A stretch of DNA of 39,395 nt from Gammaproteobacteria bacterium (GTDB lineage Bacteria; Pseudomonadota; Gammaproteobacteria; Xanthomonadales; SZUA-36), in the NCBI GenBank assembly GCA_030428105.1, contig JAUIBE010000022.1, positions 1 to 39,395 on the forward strand, in the 5' to 3' direction. Both the position numbers and the translations under genes were made by a program. The notes beneath the pieces were generated by a model, which saw only the letters and a list, made by a program, of their open reading frames with translations, did no database searches and was not told the DNA's origin. Positions 8,506 to 17,101 of this stretch are shown piece after piece; positions within the stretch are counted from its first letter, which is position 1; every line of letters starts with the position of its first letter.

Positions 8506-10221
8506 ATGAACCAGAATTCGAAAAAGAACCCTGTGCCCACTATGAAACTCCGCTCCTGCGTCATCCCGGAAAAGCGAGTAGCTTTATCCGGAACGCGCAA
8601 CAGCGACTTCGTCATCCCGGAAAGCCGAGTAGGCTTATCCGGGACCCACCCGCTAATCTCCAAAGCGGCATCCGCGGCACTTGTCTGCCTTTCGGCGCTG
8701 CTGCTCGCCGCTTGCCAAACCACCACGCTGCCTGAAGCGCCCTCGCTTGAAGACCTGGATTTCAACGAGGCCACCGTTGCCGAGCTGCAAGCCGACATGG
8801 AAACCGGCTTCGTCACCTCCGAGACCCTGGTGCGCTGGTACCTGCGACGCATCGAGGATCTAAACACCGAAGGCCCCGAATTGCGCGCCATCATCGAGGT
8901 GAACCCCGATGCCATTTCCACCGCCCGCGCACTGGATGCCGAACGCGCCACCAACGGCCCACGCGGCCCATTGCACGGTATCCCGGTGGTGCTGAAAGCC
9001 AATATCGATACCGGCGACAAGATGGCCACCAGCGCGGGTTCGCTGGCTTTGGCCAAGCATCACGCGCCCGATGACGCCACGCTGGTTGCCAAGCTACGCG
9101 AAGCCGGCGCGGTCATCCTGGCCAAGGCCAACCTGAGTGAATGGGCCAACTTCCGTTCGCGCGAATCATCCAGCGGCTGGAGCAGCCTGGGCGGACAAAC
9201 CCGCAACCCGTATGCGCCCGAGCATAACCCTTGCGGCTCTTCCAGTGGCTCGGCCGTGGCCGTGGCCGCCAACTTCACCGCCCTGGCGGTGGGTACAGAA
9301 ACCGACGGTTCGGTGGTTTGCCCCTCGGGCCAGAATGGCGTGGTGGGCATCAAGCCCAGCCTGGGCCTGGTCAGCCGTGACGGCATCATCCCGATTGCCC
9401 ACAGCCAGGACACTGCCGGGCCAATGGCGCGCAATGTGCGCGATGCAGCCCTGCTGCTGGTGGCCATGGCCGGTGACGACGACAACGACCCCATCACCCG
9501 CGATGCACCCGCACTAAACCCGGAACTACCTTTCCAGCTCACCCCCGCGGCGCTTTCCGGCAAGCGTATCGGTGTGCTGCGCAACTACTGGGGCGCGGGT
9601 GAAGTGGCGGAAGTGGAAGATATCTTCGAGCGATCGATTCAGCTGATGAAATCACGCGGCGCTACCGTTATCGACAACATCGAAATTGATGTCGAGGGCG
9701 CCCAGGATGCCGAACTGGAAGTGCTGCTTTACGAGTTCAAGGCCGACCTGAACGCCTACCTGCAAGCCTCCGGCGCGCCGGTGCAGTCGCTGGGCGACCT
9801 GATTGCCTTCAACCTGGCGAACGAGAAACGCGTGATGCCCTTCTTCGGCCAGGACCTGTTCGTAAAGGCGCAGGCCAAGGGGCAACTCAGCGAGGCTGCC
9901 TACCTGGAAGCGCTGGAAGCCAGCAAAAAAATTGTGCAAGACGGCATCAACGCCGTTCTGGAAGAACACAACCTGGACGCCATCATCGCGCCCACCAACA
10001 GCCCCGCGTGGCTAACCAACCACGAGGAAGGCGATGCCTTCGTGCTTTCCAGCAGCTCCTACGCCGCCGTCGCCGGCTACCCCAACATCACCGTGCCAGC
10101 CGGATTCGTCGACGGCCTGCCAGTCGGCATCTCCTTCTTCGGCGCCAACTTCTCCGACGAGCAACTCATCCAAATCGCCTACGCCTTCGAGCACGCCTCC
10201 CGCGTCCGCCGAGCCCCCTAA
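8506..10221 (+). CDS. Amidase signature family enzyme, lipoprotein
   Basis: The protein has about 571 residues and is an amidase of the Ser-cisSer-Lys class: Lys164 in PVVLKANID, the GSSSGS loop at 244-249 and the nucleophile Ser269 in GTETDGSVVCPSG. Such enzymes hydrolyse amide bonds; the closest organisation is that of exported AmiE/GatA-like amidases of unknown substrate. A lipobox (LLAAC) lies unusually far inside, about 65 residues from the start, because two REP-like hairpins are read in frame between the start and the hydrophobic stretch. No ATG, GTG or TTG exists between the repeats and the lipobox, so translation must run through them. ATG 8506 and ATG 8542 are both possible; neither has a strong ribosome binding site. 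Confidence 0.87.
   Translation: MNQNSKKNPVPTMKLRSCVIPEKRVALSGTRNSDFVIPESRVGLSGTHPLISKAASAALVCLSALLLAACQTTTLPEAPSLEDLDFNEATVAELQADMETGFVTSETLVRWYLRRIEDLNTEGPELRAIIEVNPDAISTARALDAERATNGPRGPLHGIPVVLKANIDTGDKMATSAGSLALAKHHAPDDATLVAKLREAGAVILAKANLSEWANFRSRESSSGWSSLGGQTRNPYAPEHNPCGSSSGSAVAVAANFTALAVGTETDGSVVCPSGQNGVVGIKPSLGLVSRDGIIPIAHSQDTAGPMARNVRDAALLLVAMAGDDDNDPITRDAPALNPELPFQLTPAALSGKRIGVLRNYWGAGEVAEVEDIFERSIQLMKSRGATVIDNIEIDVEGAQDAELEVLLYEFKADLNAYLQASGAPVQSLGDLIAFNLANEKRVMPFFGQDLFVKAQAKGQLSEAAYLEALEASKKIVQDGINAVLEEHNLDAIIAPTNSPAWLTNHEEGDAFVLSSSSYAAVAGYPNITVPAGFVDGLPVGISFFGANFSDEQLIQIAYAFEHASRVRRAP
8560..8593 (+). repeat. REP-like hairpin, copy 1 (inside amidase CDS)
   Basis: The sequence ATCCCGGA...GAGTA...TATCCGGA forms a stem of about 10 pairs around a GAGTA loop. 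It differs from copy 2 at paired positions (A-T and G-C here, G-C and C-G in copy 2), so the stem is preserved by compensatory changes. It is translated in frame as CVIPEKRVALSGT. Confidence 0.75.
8611..8650 (+). repeat. REP-like hairpin, copy 2 (inside amidase CDS)
   Basis: This copy folds as CCCGGAAAGCC-GAGTA-GGCTTATCCGGG with one bulged base. Positions 8614-8650 are identical, in inverse orientation, to 39242-39278 at the far end of the window, so this is a dispersed repeat family. In the amidase frame it reads VIPESRVGLSGTH. Confidence 0.85.
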
Positions 10222-10293
10222 AACCAGTGGTGGGGTCGGACCACCGCAAGTTGTTGATTTGTCATAATTCTTACAGCGATTAGGGGTGATTTC

Positions 10294-10341
10294 ATGCCTT
10301 AAACGCTGGTTTTTGGGGGCAAAATCAGGGTTTTAAGGCAT
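10294..10341 (+). repeat. Inverted repeat upstream of the RAYT gene
   Basis: Perfect 10-base arms ATGCCTTAAA (10294-10303) and TTTAAGGCAT (10332-10341) enclose a G/T-rich loop and end ten bases before the RAYT start codon. It may be a transposase binding site or a translation-controlling stem. Confidence 0.55.
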
Positions 10342-10350
10342 TTGTCACCT

Positions 10351-10995
10351 ATGCCCAGGGCCTGGCGAAACTTCCAACGCGGACTGGTATGGCACATCAC
10401 CCACCGCTGCCACAATCGAGCGTTCCTGCTCAGGTTCGAGCGCGACCGCATTCGCTGGAGGCATTGGCTGTTCGAAGCAAAGAAGCGTTACAGCCTCTCT
10501 GTGCTTAACTTCATCGCCACATCCAACCACGTCCACCTGTTGGTGCGGGACACGGGTGGCGACGCAATCGCGCGCAGCCTGCAGTTGGTTGCTGGCCGCA
10601 CGGCACAGGAGTTCAATACTCGCAAATCCAGGAAAGGCGCGTTTTGGGAAGATCGGTATTTCGCGACGGCGGTGGAGACTGATCGACACATGGTCCAGTG
10701 CCTGGTCTACATCGATCTCAACATGGTTCGGGCTGGAGCGGTGCAGCACCCGCGCGACTGGAAAATAAGTGGCTACCGCGAAATCCAGCATCCGCCACTG
10801 CGATACCAGTTGATTGACTACGCTGCTTTGTGCGAGTTGACCGGTTCGATGAGCCAGGCAGCGCTGGCTGCGCTGCACAGTGCTTGGGTGGAAGACGCCC
10901 TGGTGGAAACGAGGCTCGCTCGCGACCCCCGGTGGACTGAAGAATCAGCCGTGGGCTCGGAGCGTTTTGTTGCGGCGTTCAACGCCCAGGGGTGA
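10351..10995 (+). CDS. REP-associated tyrosine transposase (RAYT, Y1 family)
   Basis: About 214 residues match the TnpA-REP/RAYT group of single-strand HUH nucleases: HITHRCHNRAFLLRF near the N-terminus, the HUH motif in SNHVHLLV, then GAFWEDRYFATAVE and QCLVYIDLNMVRAGAV with the catalytic tyrosine region. Such proteins nick and join REP hairpins as single-stranded DNA. ATG 10351 begins MPRAWRNF, the usual RAYT start; a TTG at 10342 is also in frame. The C-terminal 60 residues, with WVEDALVETRLARDPRW, are a variable helical tail. The gene stands alone between the convergent amidase and RND genes. Confidence 0.9.
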   Translation: MPRAWRNFQRGLVWHITHRCHNRAFLLRFERDRIRWRHWLFEAKKRYSLSVLNFIATSNHVHLLVRDTGGDAIARSLQLVAGRTAQEFNTRKSRKGAFWEDRYFATAVETDRHMVQCLVYIDLNMVRAGAVQHPRDWKISGYREIQHPPLRYQLIDYAALCELTGSMSQAALAALHSAWVEDALVETRLARDPRWTEESAVGSERFVAAFNAQG

Positions 10996-11055
10996 TGGAT
11001 TCTTAAACACTCCATTTTGATAGCAAAAAGCGTGCTCTAAGCAGTTATTTGCCCG

Positions 11056-14000
11056 CTAAACCGCCGTTTTAGCCTGTGTATTCAGCCACCTACGTTGGTC
11101 CGACCCCCCAAACACCGTGACGAGGAGGGCGGGGAGGAAGGTTAGGCTGATGAGGGTGGAGAAGAGCAGGCCGCAGAGCACGATGATGCCGACGCCGCGG
11201 TAGAGCTCGGTGCCCTCACCGGGCAGCAGCACCAGCGGGGCCAGGCCGAAGATGGTGGTGGCGGTGGACATCAGGATGGGGCGCATGCGTGAGCGCACCG
11301 CGCGGGTCACCGCCTCGACCACGGTCATGTCGCCTTGCGCCATGTTGCGGCGGCTTTTGTCGACGATCAGGATCGGGTTGTTCACGACCGTACCCAGCAG
11401 GATCAGGAAGCCGAGCATGGTGATCATGTCGAACGGCTGGTTGAAGCCGGTAAAGCTGCCCAGCGCGTTGATGGCCACCAGGCCCACCAGCGCGGCCGCC
11501 AGGCCCATCGGCACGGCGGTGAGAATGAGCAGCGGGTAACCCCAGTGGCCAAAGATGGCCACCAGCAGCAGGTAGATCAGCACCACGGCCACCAGGAAGT
11601 TGCTGGAAAGCGAGGCGCGGGTGGCGTCCAGTTGGTCGGAAGCACCGGTAATGTCGATGCTCACATTCTGCGGAATGGCCCCGGCGCGGCGCAGTTGCGG
11701 CATCATGTCACCGGTGACGATTTCCACCGCGGTTTCCAGCGCCACCGATTTCGGCGGGGTGATGTATAGCGACACCGTGCGTCGGCCATCCACGCGGCGC
11801 AGCGAATCGCTATCCGCCACCTCGGCCAGGTCGGCCAGGGCGCTCAGCGGCAGCACCGCGCCAGAGGGGGTGAGCACCGGTGACTGGGCCAGGCTGGAAA
11901 GGCTCTGCTCTACGCCCGCGGTGCTGAACATGAAGATGTCTACTTTGTCATCTTCCATGAAGAATTCATCGACGAAAGCGCCATCACTCAACGCCGAAAC
12001 CGCAAAGCCAAAATCGGCGGCGCTGAAATCCACCTCGGCCAGGCGTTGCCAGCGCGGGCGAATTTCAATCAGCGGCTGGTCGAGCGAAAGCGCCGAAGGG
12101 TCGGACCTGATTTGCGGGTTATCGAAAGTCGCTTCGGCAGCCCGGTACACCGCCTCGGCAGTGCTGTACAGCTCGGCCAAATCGGGGCCGGAGACATCCA
12201 GCGCCACCGAGCGCGAACCGCCCCTGTTGCTGGCGATAATCGAGCCGCGGTTGGAGTAGGCGCGCATGCCCGGATATTCGCGGTACTTGGCCACGATGCC
12301 GTCCATCATCGCCTGGATGTCCTGGTGGCGAACCGGCTCGCTCATTACCCAGATGCTGCCCACGTTAACTCGCAGCATGTAGTAGCTGAGGGTTGGCAGG
12401 TCGGTTTCGCCGCGGTCGAAGGCCTCGGGGTCGGTATCAAGCTGCGCATTGAACCACTCGCGCAACTCCTCACCAATGATTTCCATTTCCGACAGGTTGT
12501 AGCCCGGCGGCGCAATCATGCTGGAAAACGCCTTGGGCTCTTCACCCTCGGGCAGGTACTCGGCCGGCGGCATGAATACCCAGGCCAGGCCCAGGGTCAG
12601 CACCATCACCAGCGCCATGGTGGACCAGCGCCGTACCGGGCTGGCGATAATGCCGCGCACCATGCTCATCAGCGGTTTTGGCGCCGGCGCCTGGTCGGTG
12701 TCTTGCATCACCGAACCCTCGCCAAAGCCCAGCCGCGCAATGGCGGCTGGCACCACCATCACCGCCACCAGCATCGAGGCAATAATCGCAGCCGAAATGG
12801 CAATGGCGATATCCGAATAAAGCTGCCCGGCTTCTTCCTGGATGAACAGGATGGGCGCAAACACCAGCACCGTGGTGAGGGTGGAGGCCAGCACCGCCGG
12901 CCACACCTCGCGCACGCCGGCAATGGCGCCTTCAAGGCGCTCCAGCCCACGGCGGCGGTACTGTTCAATGGTTTCCAGCACCACGATGGTGTTATCCAGC
13001 GTCATGCCAATGGCAAAGGCGATACCCGCCAGCGAAATCACGTTGATGGTGCGGCCAAACGCCATCAGGCCGACAAAAGCGGCAATGGTGCAGATGGGAA
13101 TACCAATCACGCCAACCAGCGTGGCGCGCGGCGAGCGCAGGAACAGGAACATCACCAGGGTGGCCAGGAAAGCGCCAATGGCGAGGTTGGTCCACACGTT
13201 GGCCACGGAGTCTTCCACGTAGCGCACGTCGTCGGTGAACAGCTTGAGCTCCAGGCCGTTGTGCTGCAGCAGGTCGCGGTTGATGGCATCCACCACTTCC
13301 AGCATCTCGCGCTTGATGGCAATCACGTTCGAGCCCGCCTCGCGGCGCACCGACATGTTGATCGAGCGCTCGCCATCGCTGTAGGTCATGCCGCGAATCT
13401 CGAAATGATCGAGCACCACGGTGGCGACATCTTTCAGGCGCACCTGGTTATCGCCCTGCTGGGCAATGATGAGGTTCTCAAGCTGGTCGATGGAATCGAA
13501 GCGGCCCACGGTGCGCAGCAGGTAGCGGCGCTTGCCGCTGTCGATGTCGCCAGCAGAGCGATCGCTGTTGCGCGCCCGGATGGCGGTGCGCACGGCGCCC
13601 AGGCTGATGCCGCGCTGGGCCAGCCGGGCCGGGTCGACCAGCACCTGGATCTGCCGCTCGGCGCCGCCCCACACGCCTACCTCGGAAACCCCGGGCACGC
13701 GCTCCATCCGCGGGCGCACATGGTCTTCGGCGAAGTCGCGCAGCAGGTCTACATCCAGCGCCAGCGGGTTGCCCGGCAACGGACGTAGCTGGAAGAACAT
13801 GAAGGAATTGCTGGAAAACGAACTGGAGTAAAGTCGCGGTTGGTCGACGTTTTCGGGGTAAGCCGGCACCTGGCTGAGCGCATTGTTGACCCGGATCAGC
13901 GCCTCGTTGATATCCACTCCGAAGGGGAACTCCAGCTCAACCCGCGCCTGGCTGGTGTTGGCCTCGGAGACCATCCGTGTCAGGTTGGGCAAAACGCGCA

Positions 14001-14205
14001 GGTAGCGCTCTTGCTCAATGAGAATCTCTTTCTCCACATCCTGCGGCGTGGCGCCAGGCCAGCCGGTGATGACGGAGATGGTGCGCGCCTCGAGGTCGGG
14101 GATCATCTGCACCGGTATGCGGAACGCGGCCACCGCGCCCAGCACGCAAACAATCAAGACGCCTACAGTGAGGATCGTGCCCCTTTTGATGCCGGCTTCA
14201 AGCAT
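11056..14205 (-). CDS. Efflux RND transporter permease subunit
   Basis: At 1049 residues this is a full-length AcrB/MexB-type inner membrane pump. It shows the two-fold repeated layout: helix 1, a large periplasmic loop, helices 2-7, then the same again with QLDATRASLSSNF and PLLILTAVPMGL in the second half. In helix 4 the proton-relay segment reads GMTLDNTIVVLE, with Asp404 but Asn405 where AcrB has two Asp, so the relay resembles the single-acid CusA type. It is driven by the proton gradient and needs the adaptor encoded just upstream; an outer membrane channel gene is not in the window. The start overlaps the adaptor stop (TGATG). The last 18 or so residues (GGSDQRRW...) are encoded across the right inverted repeat of the RAYT unit. 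Confidence 0.93.
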   Translation of the reverse strand: MLEAGIKRGTILTVGVLIVCVLGAVAAFRIPVQMIPDLEARTISVITGWPGATPQDVEKEILIEQERYLRVLPNLTRMVSEANTSQARVELEFPFGVDINEALIRVNNALSQVPAYPENVDQPRLYSSSFSSNSFMFFQLRPLPGNPLALDVDLLRDFAEDHVRPRMERVPGVSEVGVWGGAERQIQVLVDPARLAQRGISLGAVRTAIRARNSDRSAGDIDSGKRRYLLRTVGRFDSIDQLENLIIAQQGDNQVRLKDVATVVLDHFEIRGMTYSDGERSINMSVRREAGSNVIAIKREMLEVVDAINRDLLQHNGLELKLFTDDVRYVEDSVANVWTNLAIGAFLATLVMFLFLRSPRATLVGVIGIPICTIAAFVGLMAFGRTINVISLAGIAFAIGMTLDNTIVVLETIEQYRRRGLERLEGAIAGVREVWPAVLASTLTTVLVFAPILFIQEEAGQLYSDIAIAISAAIIASMLVAVMVVPAAIARLGFGEGSVMQDTDQAPAPKPLMSMVRGIIASPVRRWSTMALVMVLTLGLAWVFMPPAEYLPEGEEPKAFSSMIAPPGYNLSEMEIIGEELREWFNAQLDTDPEAFDRGETDLPTLSYYMLRVNVGSIWVMSEPVRHQDIQAMMDGIVAKYREYPGMRAYSNRGSIIASNRGGSRSVALDVSGPDLAELYSTAEAVYRAAEATFDNPQIRSDPSALSLDQPLIEIRPRWQRLAEVDFSAADFGFAVSALSDGAFVDEFFMEDDKVDIFMFSTAGVEQSLSSLAQSPVLTPSGAVLPLSALADLAEVADSDSLRRVDGRRTVSLYITPPKSVALETAVEIVTGDMMPQLRRAGAIPQNVSIDITGASDQLDATRASLSSNFLVAVVLIYLLLVAIFGHWGYPLLILTAVPMGLAAALVGLVAINALGSFTGFNQPFDMITMLGFLILLGTVVNNPILIVDKSRRNMAQGDMTVVEAVTRAVRSRMRPILMSTATTIFGLAPLVLLPGEGTELYRGVGIIVLCGLLFSTLISLTFLPALLVTVFGGSDQRRWLNTQAKTAV

Positions 14206-15284
14206 CAGTCGGCCGTCTCTAGAATGCGTACCGCGTCGCCATCCTGCAGCATCTCATTGCCGCGAATGACCACCGGCTGGTCGGCCGGCAGGCCTTCCAG
14301 AATTTCAACGCCCTGCTCATTGCTGCGGCCCACCTTCACCACGTGGCGGAAGGCGGTGTTCTCGTTCACCGTGAACAGGCTGAAGTTGCCATCGGGATGG
14401 CGCAGCAGGGCATCGGGCGGCACCACCTTGACCCCGCCATTGCCGCGCTCGAACAGGAACGTGGCGCTGGCCGAGGTGCCCGGCAGCAGTTGATCCGCGC
14501 CTTCCACCTCCAGCCGTGCCTGGAAGCTACGCGCCGCGGCATTGCTAACCGGCACCGCGGAGATCAGGCGGGCGGTGAAGGCAGATTCGGGCTGCAGGTC
14601 GGAGCGCACATTGATCTTTTCCAACCGGGGCAGGGCCGGGTAATACTCCTGCGGCACCTGCACATCCAGCAACAGCGGGGTGGGCGCTACCAGCTGCAAC
14701 ACCGGGGTGCCCAGGGAAACGTATTCGCCGATATCGGTAAAGCGCGCGGCGATAACGCCATCAAATGGTGCGGTCAGGGTGTGGCGTTGCAGCAGTTCCC
14801 GGGCCTGGGCCAGCGCGGCCTGGTCTTGCGAGAAACGCGCTTCGGCCTGGGCCAGCGTGGCGCGGCGAATTTCGAGTTCGGTTTGCGGGAACAGTTTCTG
14901 GTTGGCCAGCTTTTCAGCCTCGGCCACCTGGCGCTGGGCTTCGTTGCGCGCAACCTCGGAAGCATGCACTGCGGCCTGGCGCTGGGCCAGGTCGTGGCGG
15001 GCCAGGGCGTCGTCCAACTGCAGCAAGGACTGGCCTTTTTCTACCCGGTCGCCGACATCCACATTGAGCGTTGCCACCAGCCCGGCGGCGCGAGCGGAAA
15101 GATTGGCATCCTGGCGGGCGGTGAGGCTGCCGGAAAGCAGCAGCTCCTCGGAAAGGCCCTGTTCGGCTGGCATGGTGACCTGAACCGGGGTGGACTGCTG
15201 CGCCGAAACCGTGGCGGGCGCCATGACGGCAACCGCTGCGCTGAGCAGCAGATTGCCAAAAAGAGGGGGGATTCGATTGTTCAC
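14205..15284 (-). CDS. RND efflux periplasmic adaptor subunit (membrane fusion protein)
   Basis: The 359-residue protein starts with a Sec signal peptide ending near VSAQQ. It then shows the HlyD/AcrA layout: first lipoyl half with GLVATLNVDVGDRVEKGQSL, an alpha-helical hairpin rich in Ala, Gln, Glu and Arg (about residues 95-160), the second lipoyl half TAPFDGVIAARFTDIGEYVS, then a beta-barrel and membrane-proximal domain. It links the inner membrane pump to an outer membrane channel. The start codon is GTG at 15284. It is the first gene of a two-gene operon and overlaps the permease start by one base. No TetR- or MarR-type regulator lies next to it. Confidence 0.92.
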   Translation of the reverse strand: MNNRIPPLFGNLLLSAAVAVMAPATVSAQQSTPVQVTMPAEQGLSEELLLSGSLTARQDANLSARAAGLVATLNVDVGDRVEKGQSLLQLDDALARHDLAQRQAAVHASEVARNEAQRQVAEAEKLANQKLFPQTELEIRRATLAQAEARFSQDQAALAQARELLQRHTLTAPFDGVIAARFTDIGEYVSLGTPVLQLVAPTPLLLDVQVPQEYYPALPRLEKINVRSDLQPESAFTARLISAVPVSNAAARSFQARLEVEGADQLLPGTSASATFLFERGNGGVKVVPPDALLRHPDGNFSLFTVNENTAFRHVVKVGRSNEQGVEILEGLPADQPVVIRGNEMLQDGDAVRILETAD

Positions 15285-15446
15285 GCGCCGTTCCAGTTAA
15301 GAATTATTCTCATTTAGCTCGCCAGTATGCCGCAAAGCCCGGCGAAATGACACCGTTGAACACAGCAGAGCGCCCTGACCGAAAGGGGAAACTTATCCGA
15401 CCCCGAAAACGCCAAACTGGTTCCGTGACACGCGCGCTTAGCTGCT

Positions 15447-15878
15447 ATGCTGCGAACGATGGCAAGCGAGCCCAAAGACTACTCCCACCACGTACGCGAA
15501 CACCCCTCATCCACGGTGCGTATCACCCTGGTTACCCTGGGCTCGGTGTGCGTGGCGCTGGGCGTGGTGGGGCTGTTTGTGCCGATGATGCCCGGAACGG
15601 TATTCCTGATACTGGCCGCGGCGTGCTTTGCGCGCGCCTCGAAGCGCTTTTACAACCGGCTGCTGAACAACAAGACCCTGGGCCCGTTGATCGTCGAGTG
15701 GCAGGAGCATCGCAGCATTCCCTACCGCGCCAAGATTTTCGCCATCGTGTTCATGGCGGTTACCTTCGGCACCTCTATTTACTTCTTCGTGCAGCCGCTG
15801 TGGTTGCAGCTGGTGCTTGCCGCCGGCGGGGTGGGGCTGGCGGTTTGGTTGTACCGGATTCCTTCCCGCAGAGCTTAA
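15447..15878 (+). CDS. DUF454 family inner membrane protein (YbaN-like)
   Basis: The protein has 143 residues with three or four hydrophobic segments and the DUF454 pattern: GVVGLFVPMMPGTVFLILAA, then CFARASKRFYNRLLNNKTLGP and WQEHRSIPYRAK. YbaN-type proteins are small inner membrane proteins of unknown function. ATG 15459 (MASEPKDYS) is an equally good start. It is divergent from the RND adaptor. Its stop codon overlaps the stop of the convergent antitoxin-like gene by four bases. Confidence 0.85.
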   Translation: MLRTMASEPKDYSHHVREHPSSTVRITLVTLGSVCVALGVVGLFVPMMPGTVFLILAAACFARASKRFYNRLLNNKTLGPLIVEWQEHRSIPYRAKIFAIVFMAVTFGTSIYFFVQPLWLQLVLAAGGVGLAVWLYRIPSRRA

Positions 15879-16231
15879 ATTATGATGTCGTCCAACTCGG
15901 GTAGCCCTTCATCCACATCGGGAAACTCGGGAATTTCTAGCGGCACAATTTCCAGTTTTACCCCAAGCGCGGCTATCAGTTTGCGGACTGTAGCGAAGCG
16001 GGGCTGTGACCCCGGCTTCAAAGACTTGTAAAGACTTTCTCGCCCCACTCCTGCATCATCGGCGACTGTTGCAATTCCCCTTGCCTTCGCGATATCGCGC
16101 ACTGCTGTGAGGAAGGCATTGGGGTCTGGATCTTCCAGCGCGGCAGTTAGATAGGCGGCAATGGTCTCTTCGTCGTCCAGGTAGTCGCTGGCGTCGAAAG
16201 GTTTGAGCTCTAGATCTTTACTCTTGCCCAT
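15875..16231 (-). CDS. Antitoxin-like HTH protein (COG3636, HigA-like), orphan
   Basis: The 118-residue protein shows the pattern of addiction module antidotes of the COG3636/TIGR02684 group: FDASDYLDDEETIAAYL at the start, then DIAKARGIATVADDAGVG and SLYKSLKPGSQPRFATVRKL, a helix-turn-helix. An acidic C-terminal tail of about 20 residues is longer than usual. In this family a RelE/HigB-type toxin normally precedes the antidote; here only about 120 bases with no ORF separate it from the peroxiredoxin gene, so the toxin is missing. A perfect AAGGAGGTGA ribosome binding site lies three bases before the ATG, and a palindrome further upstream is a likely operator. It may now act as a free-standing repressor. 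Confidence 0.8.
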   Translation of the reverse strand: MGKSKDLELKPFDASDYLDDEETIAAYLTAALEDPDPNAFLTAVRDIAKARGIATVADDAGVGRESLYKSLKPGSQPRFATVRKLIAALGVKLEIVPLEIPEFPDVDEGLPELDDIII

Positions 16232-16264
16232 CGCTCACCTCCTTCAACAACTCACCCTAGTGGT

Positions 16265-16280
16265 GTATCCATTTGGATAC
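16265..16280 (-). promoter_or_regulatory. Palindromic operator of the antitoxin-like gene
   Basis: The palindrome is GTATCCA-TT-TGGATAC, a perfect 7-base inverted repeat about 35 bases upstream of the antitoxin start codon. It overlaps an AT-rich stretch suitable for a promoter, as expected for autorepression by an HTH antitoxin. The assignment is by position and symmetry only. Confidence 0.6.
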
Positions 16281-16349
16281 CATATCGTAAATCACAGACT
16301 CCCTGTGTACGAATAGACCCTGAATTGTTGTAAGAATTTGACTAGAAAG

Positions 16350-17021
16350 TTACTTCCGCGTTTCTTCCCGCTGCTTCACCAACCGTTCATCGGCATCCGC
16401 GCTCAAGGCCCACGCGGCGCTTAGCAGTACGGCGGGCGACAGGCGCACTTTGTAATCGGTGTTGGAATAAGCGAAGTGGATGGTGCCATCAGTATCGATG
16501 ACGTAGGTGCTGGGCACCGGCAGGATGTGGTGGGTTTCGCCCGACACTTCCTCCAGGTCGATGCCGTGCTCCTGGTAGCGTGAGACCGTTTCATCGGGCA
16601 CGCGGAAGGCAATGCCAAAGGCGCGGGTGACCTCGCCGCTGGCGTCGCTCAAGAGGGTGTAGGTCACTTCCTCGGAAAGACTGGGCGCCAGCACCTCGGG
16701 TTTGTCCATGCTGACGAACCACACATCAAAACCCATCGCCTGCAGCTCGGCCTCTACATCGCGCAGCTCAAACAGGTGCAGGTTGCAGTACGGGCACCAG
16801 CCACCGCGGTAGAAGGTGAGAATGACAGGCCGTTCCGCCGCGCCGGGCTCAAAAGAAACCGTGGAGCCATCGGCCGCATTCAGCGAAAACGCCGGCGCCG
16901 TCATGCCGGGCAGCAGTGGCTGGGAATCCTCGGCCGAGGCGTGCACATCGGTGCGGTCGGCCAGGGCGGTGAGAGAAAGCAGCAGGGCGGTTACAAAGAC
17001 AAGCGCTTTGGTGAGTTTCAT
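16350..17021 (-). CDS. Exported peroxiredoxin-like (AhpC/TSA) protein
   Basis: About 223 residues: a Sec signal peptide (MKLTKALVFVTALLLSLTALA), then a thioredoxin-fold redoxin domain beginning LLPGMTAPAFSL. The active site is FYRGGWCPYCN with Cys76 and Cys79, a CxxC form of the peroxiredoxin-like family in which the usual single peroxidatic Cys is replaced by a thioredoxin-like pair. The later segment VPSTYVIDTDGTIHFAY is also typical. It probably reduces peroxides or disulfides in the periplasm. ATG 17021 is chosen because AAGGA precedes it and the signal peptide follows directly; an upstream in-frame start at 17048 would add nine polar residues. It is divergent from the PIN toxin gene. Confidence 0.87.
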   Translation of the reverse strand: MKLTKALVFVTALLLSLTALADRTDVHASAEDSQPLLPGMTAPAFSLNAADGSTVSFEPGAAERPVILTFYRGGWCPYCNLHLFELRDVEAELQAMGFDVWFVSMDKPEVLAPSLSEEVTYTLLSDASGEVTRAFGIAFRVPDETVSRYQEHGIDLEEVSGETHHILPVPSTYVIDTDGTIHFAYSNTDYKVRLSPAVLLSAAWALSADADERLVKQREETRK

Positions 17022-17073
17022 GGAAAATCCTTTGGTTGAATGGGCCATTTCTTACAATGAATGAATCAATAAA

Positions 17074-17095
17074 ATGACAGCATATATGCTATCAT
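17074..17095 (+). promoter_or_regulatory. Palindromic operator of the PIN/RHH pair
   Basis: ATGACAG-CATATATG-CTATCAT is a 22-base palindrome with one mismatched pair. It ends seven bases before the toxin start codon and lies in an AT-rich promoter-like stretch. RHH antitoxins bind such sites for autoregulation; the assignment is inferred from position and symmetry. Confidence 0.65.
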
Positions 17096-17101
17096 TCTCT
17101 C

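Larger units (their letters stand above)
10232..11107. mobile_element. RAYT unit bracketed by inverted 12-bp repeats
   Basis: The 12-mer GGGGTCGGACCA occurs at 10232-10243 and, inverted, at 11096-11107, enclosing the RAYT gene. The left copy extends to a hairpin GTGGT...ACCAC. The right copy falls inside the 3' end of the RND permease gene. These look like the REP-type palindromes that RAYT proteins recognise, so the interval is probably a RAYT-REP unit. Whether it is currently mobile cannot be told. Confidence 0.5.

Noticed and set aside
8560-8650. CRISPR array
   Set aside because: Only two non-identical hairpin copies with a short spacer, no cas genes, and a third copy 30 kb away in inverse orientation; a REP-like family explains them.
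12046-13788. 580-codon open frame on the plus strand
   Set aside because: It is antisense to the RND permease gene, has a His/Gln/Gly-rich composition typical of a GC-rich shadow frame, and lacks any family pattern.
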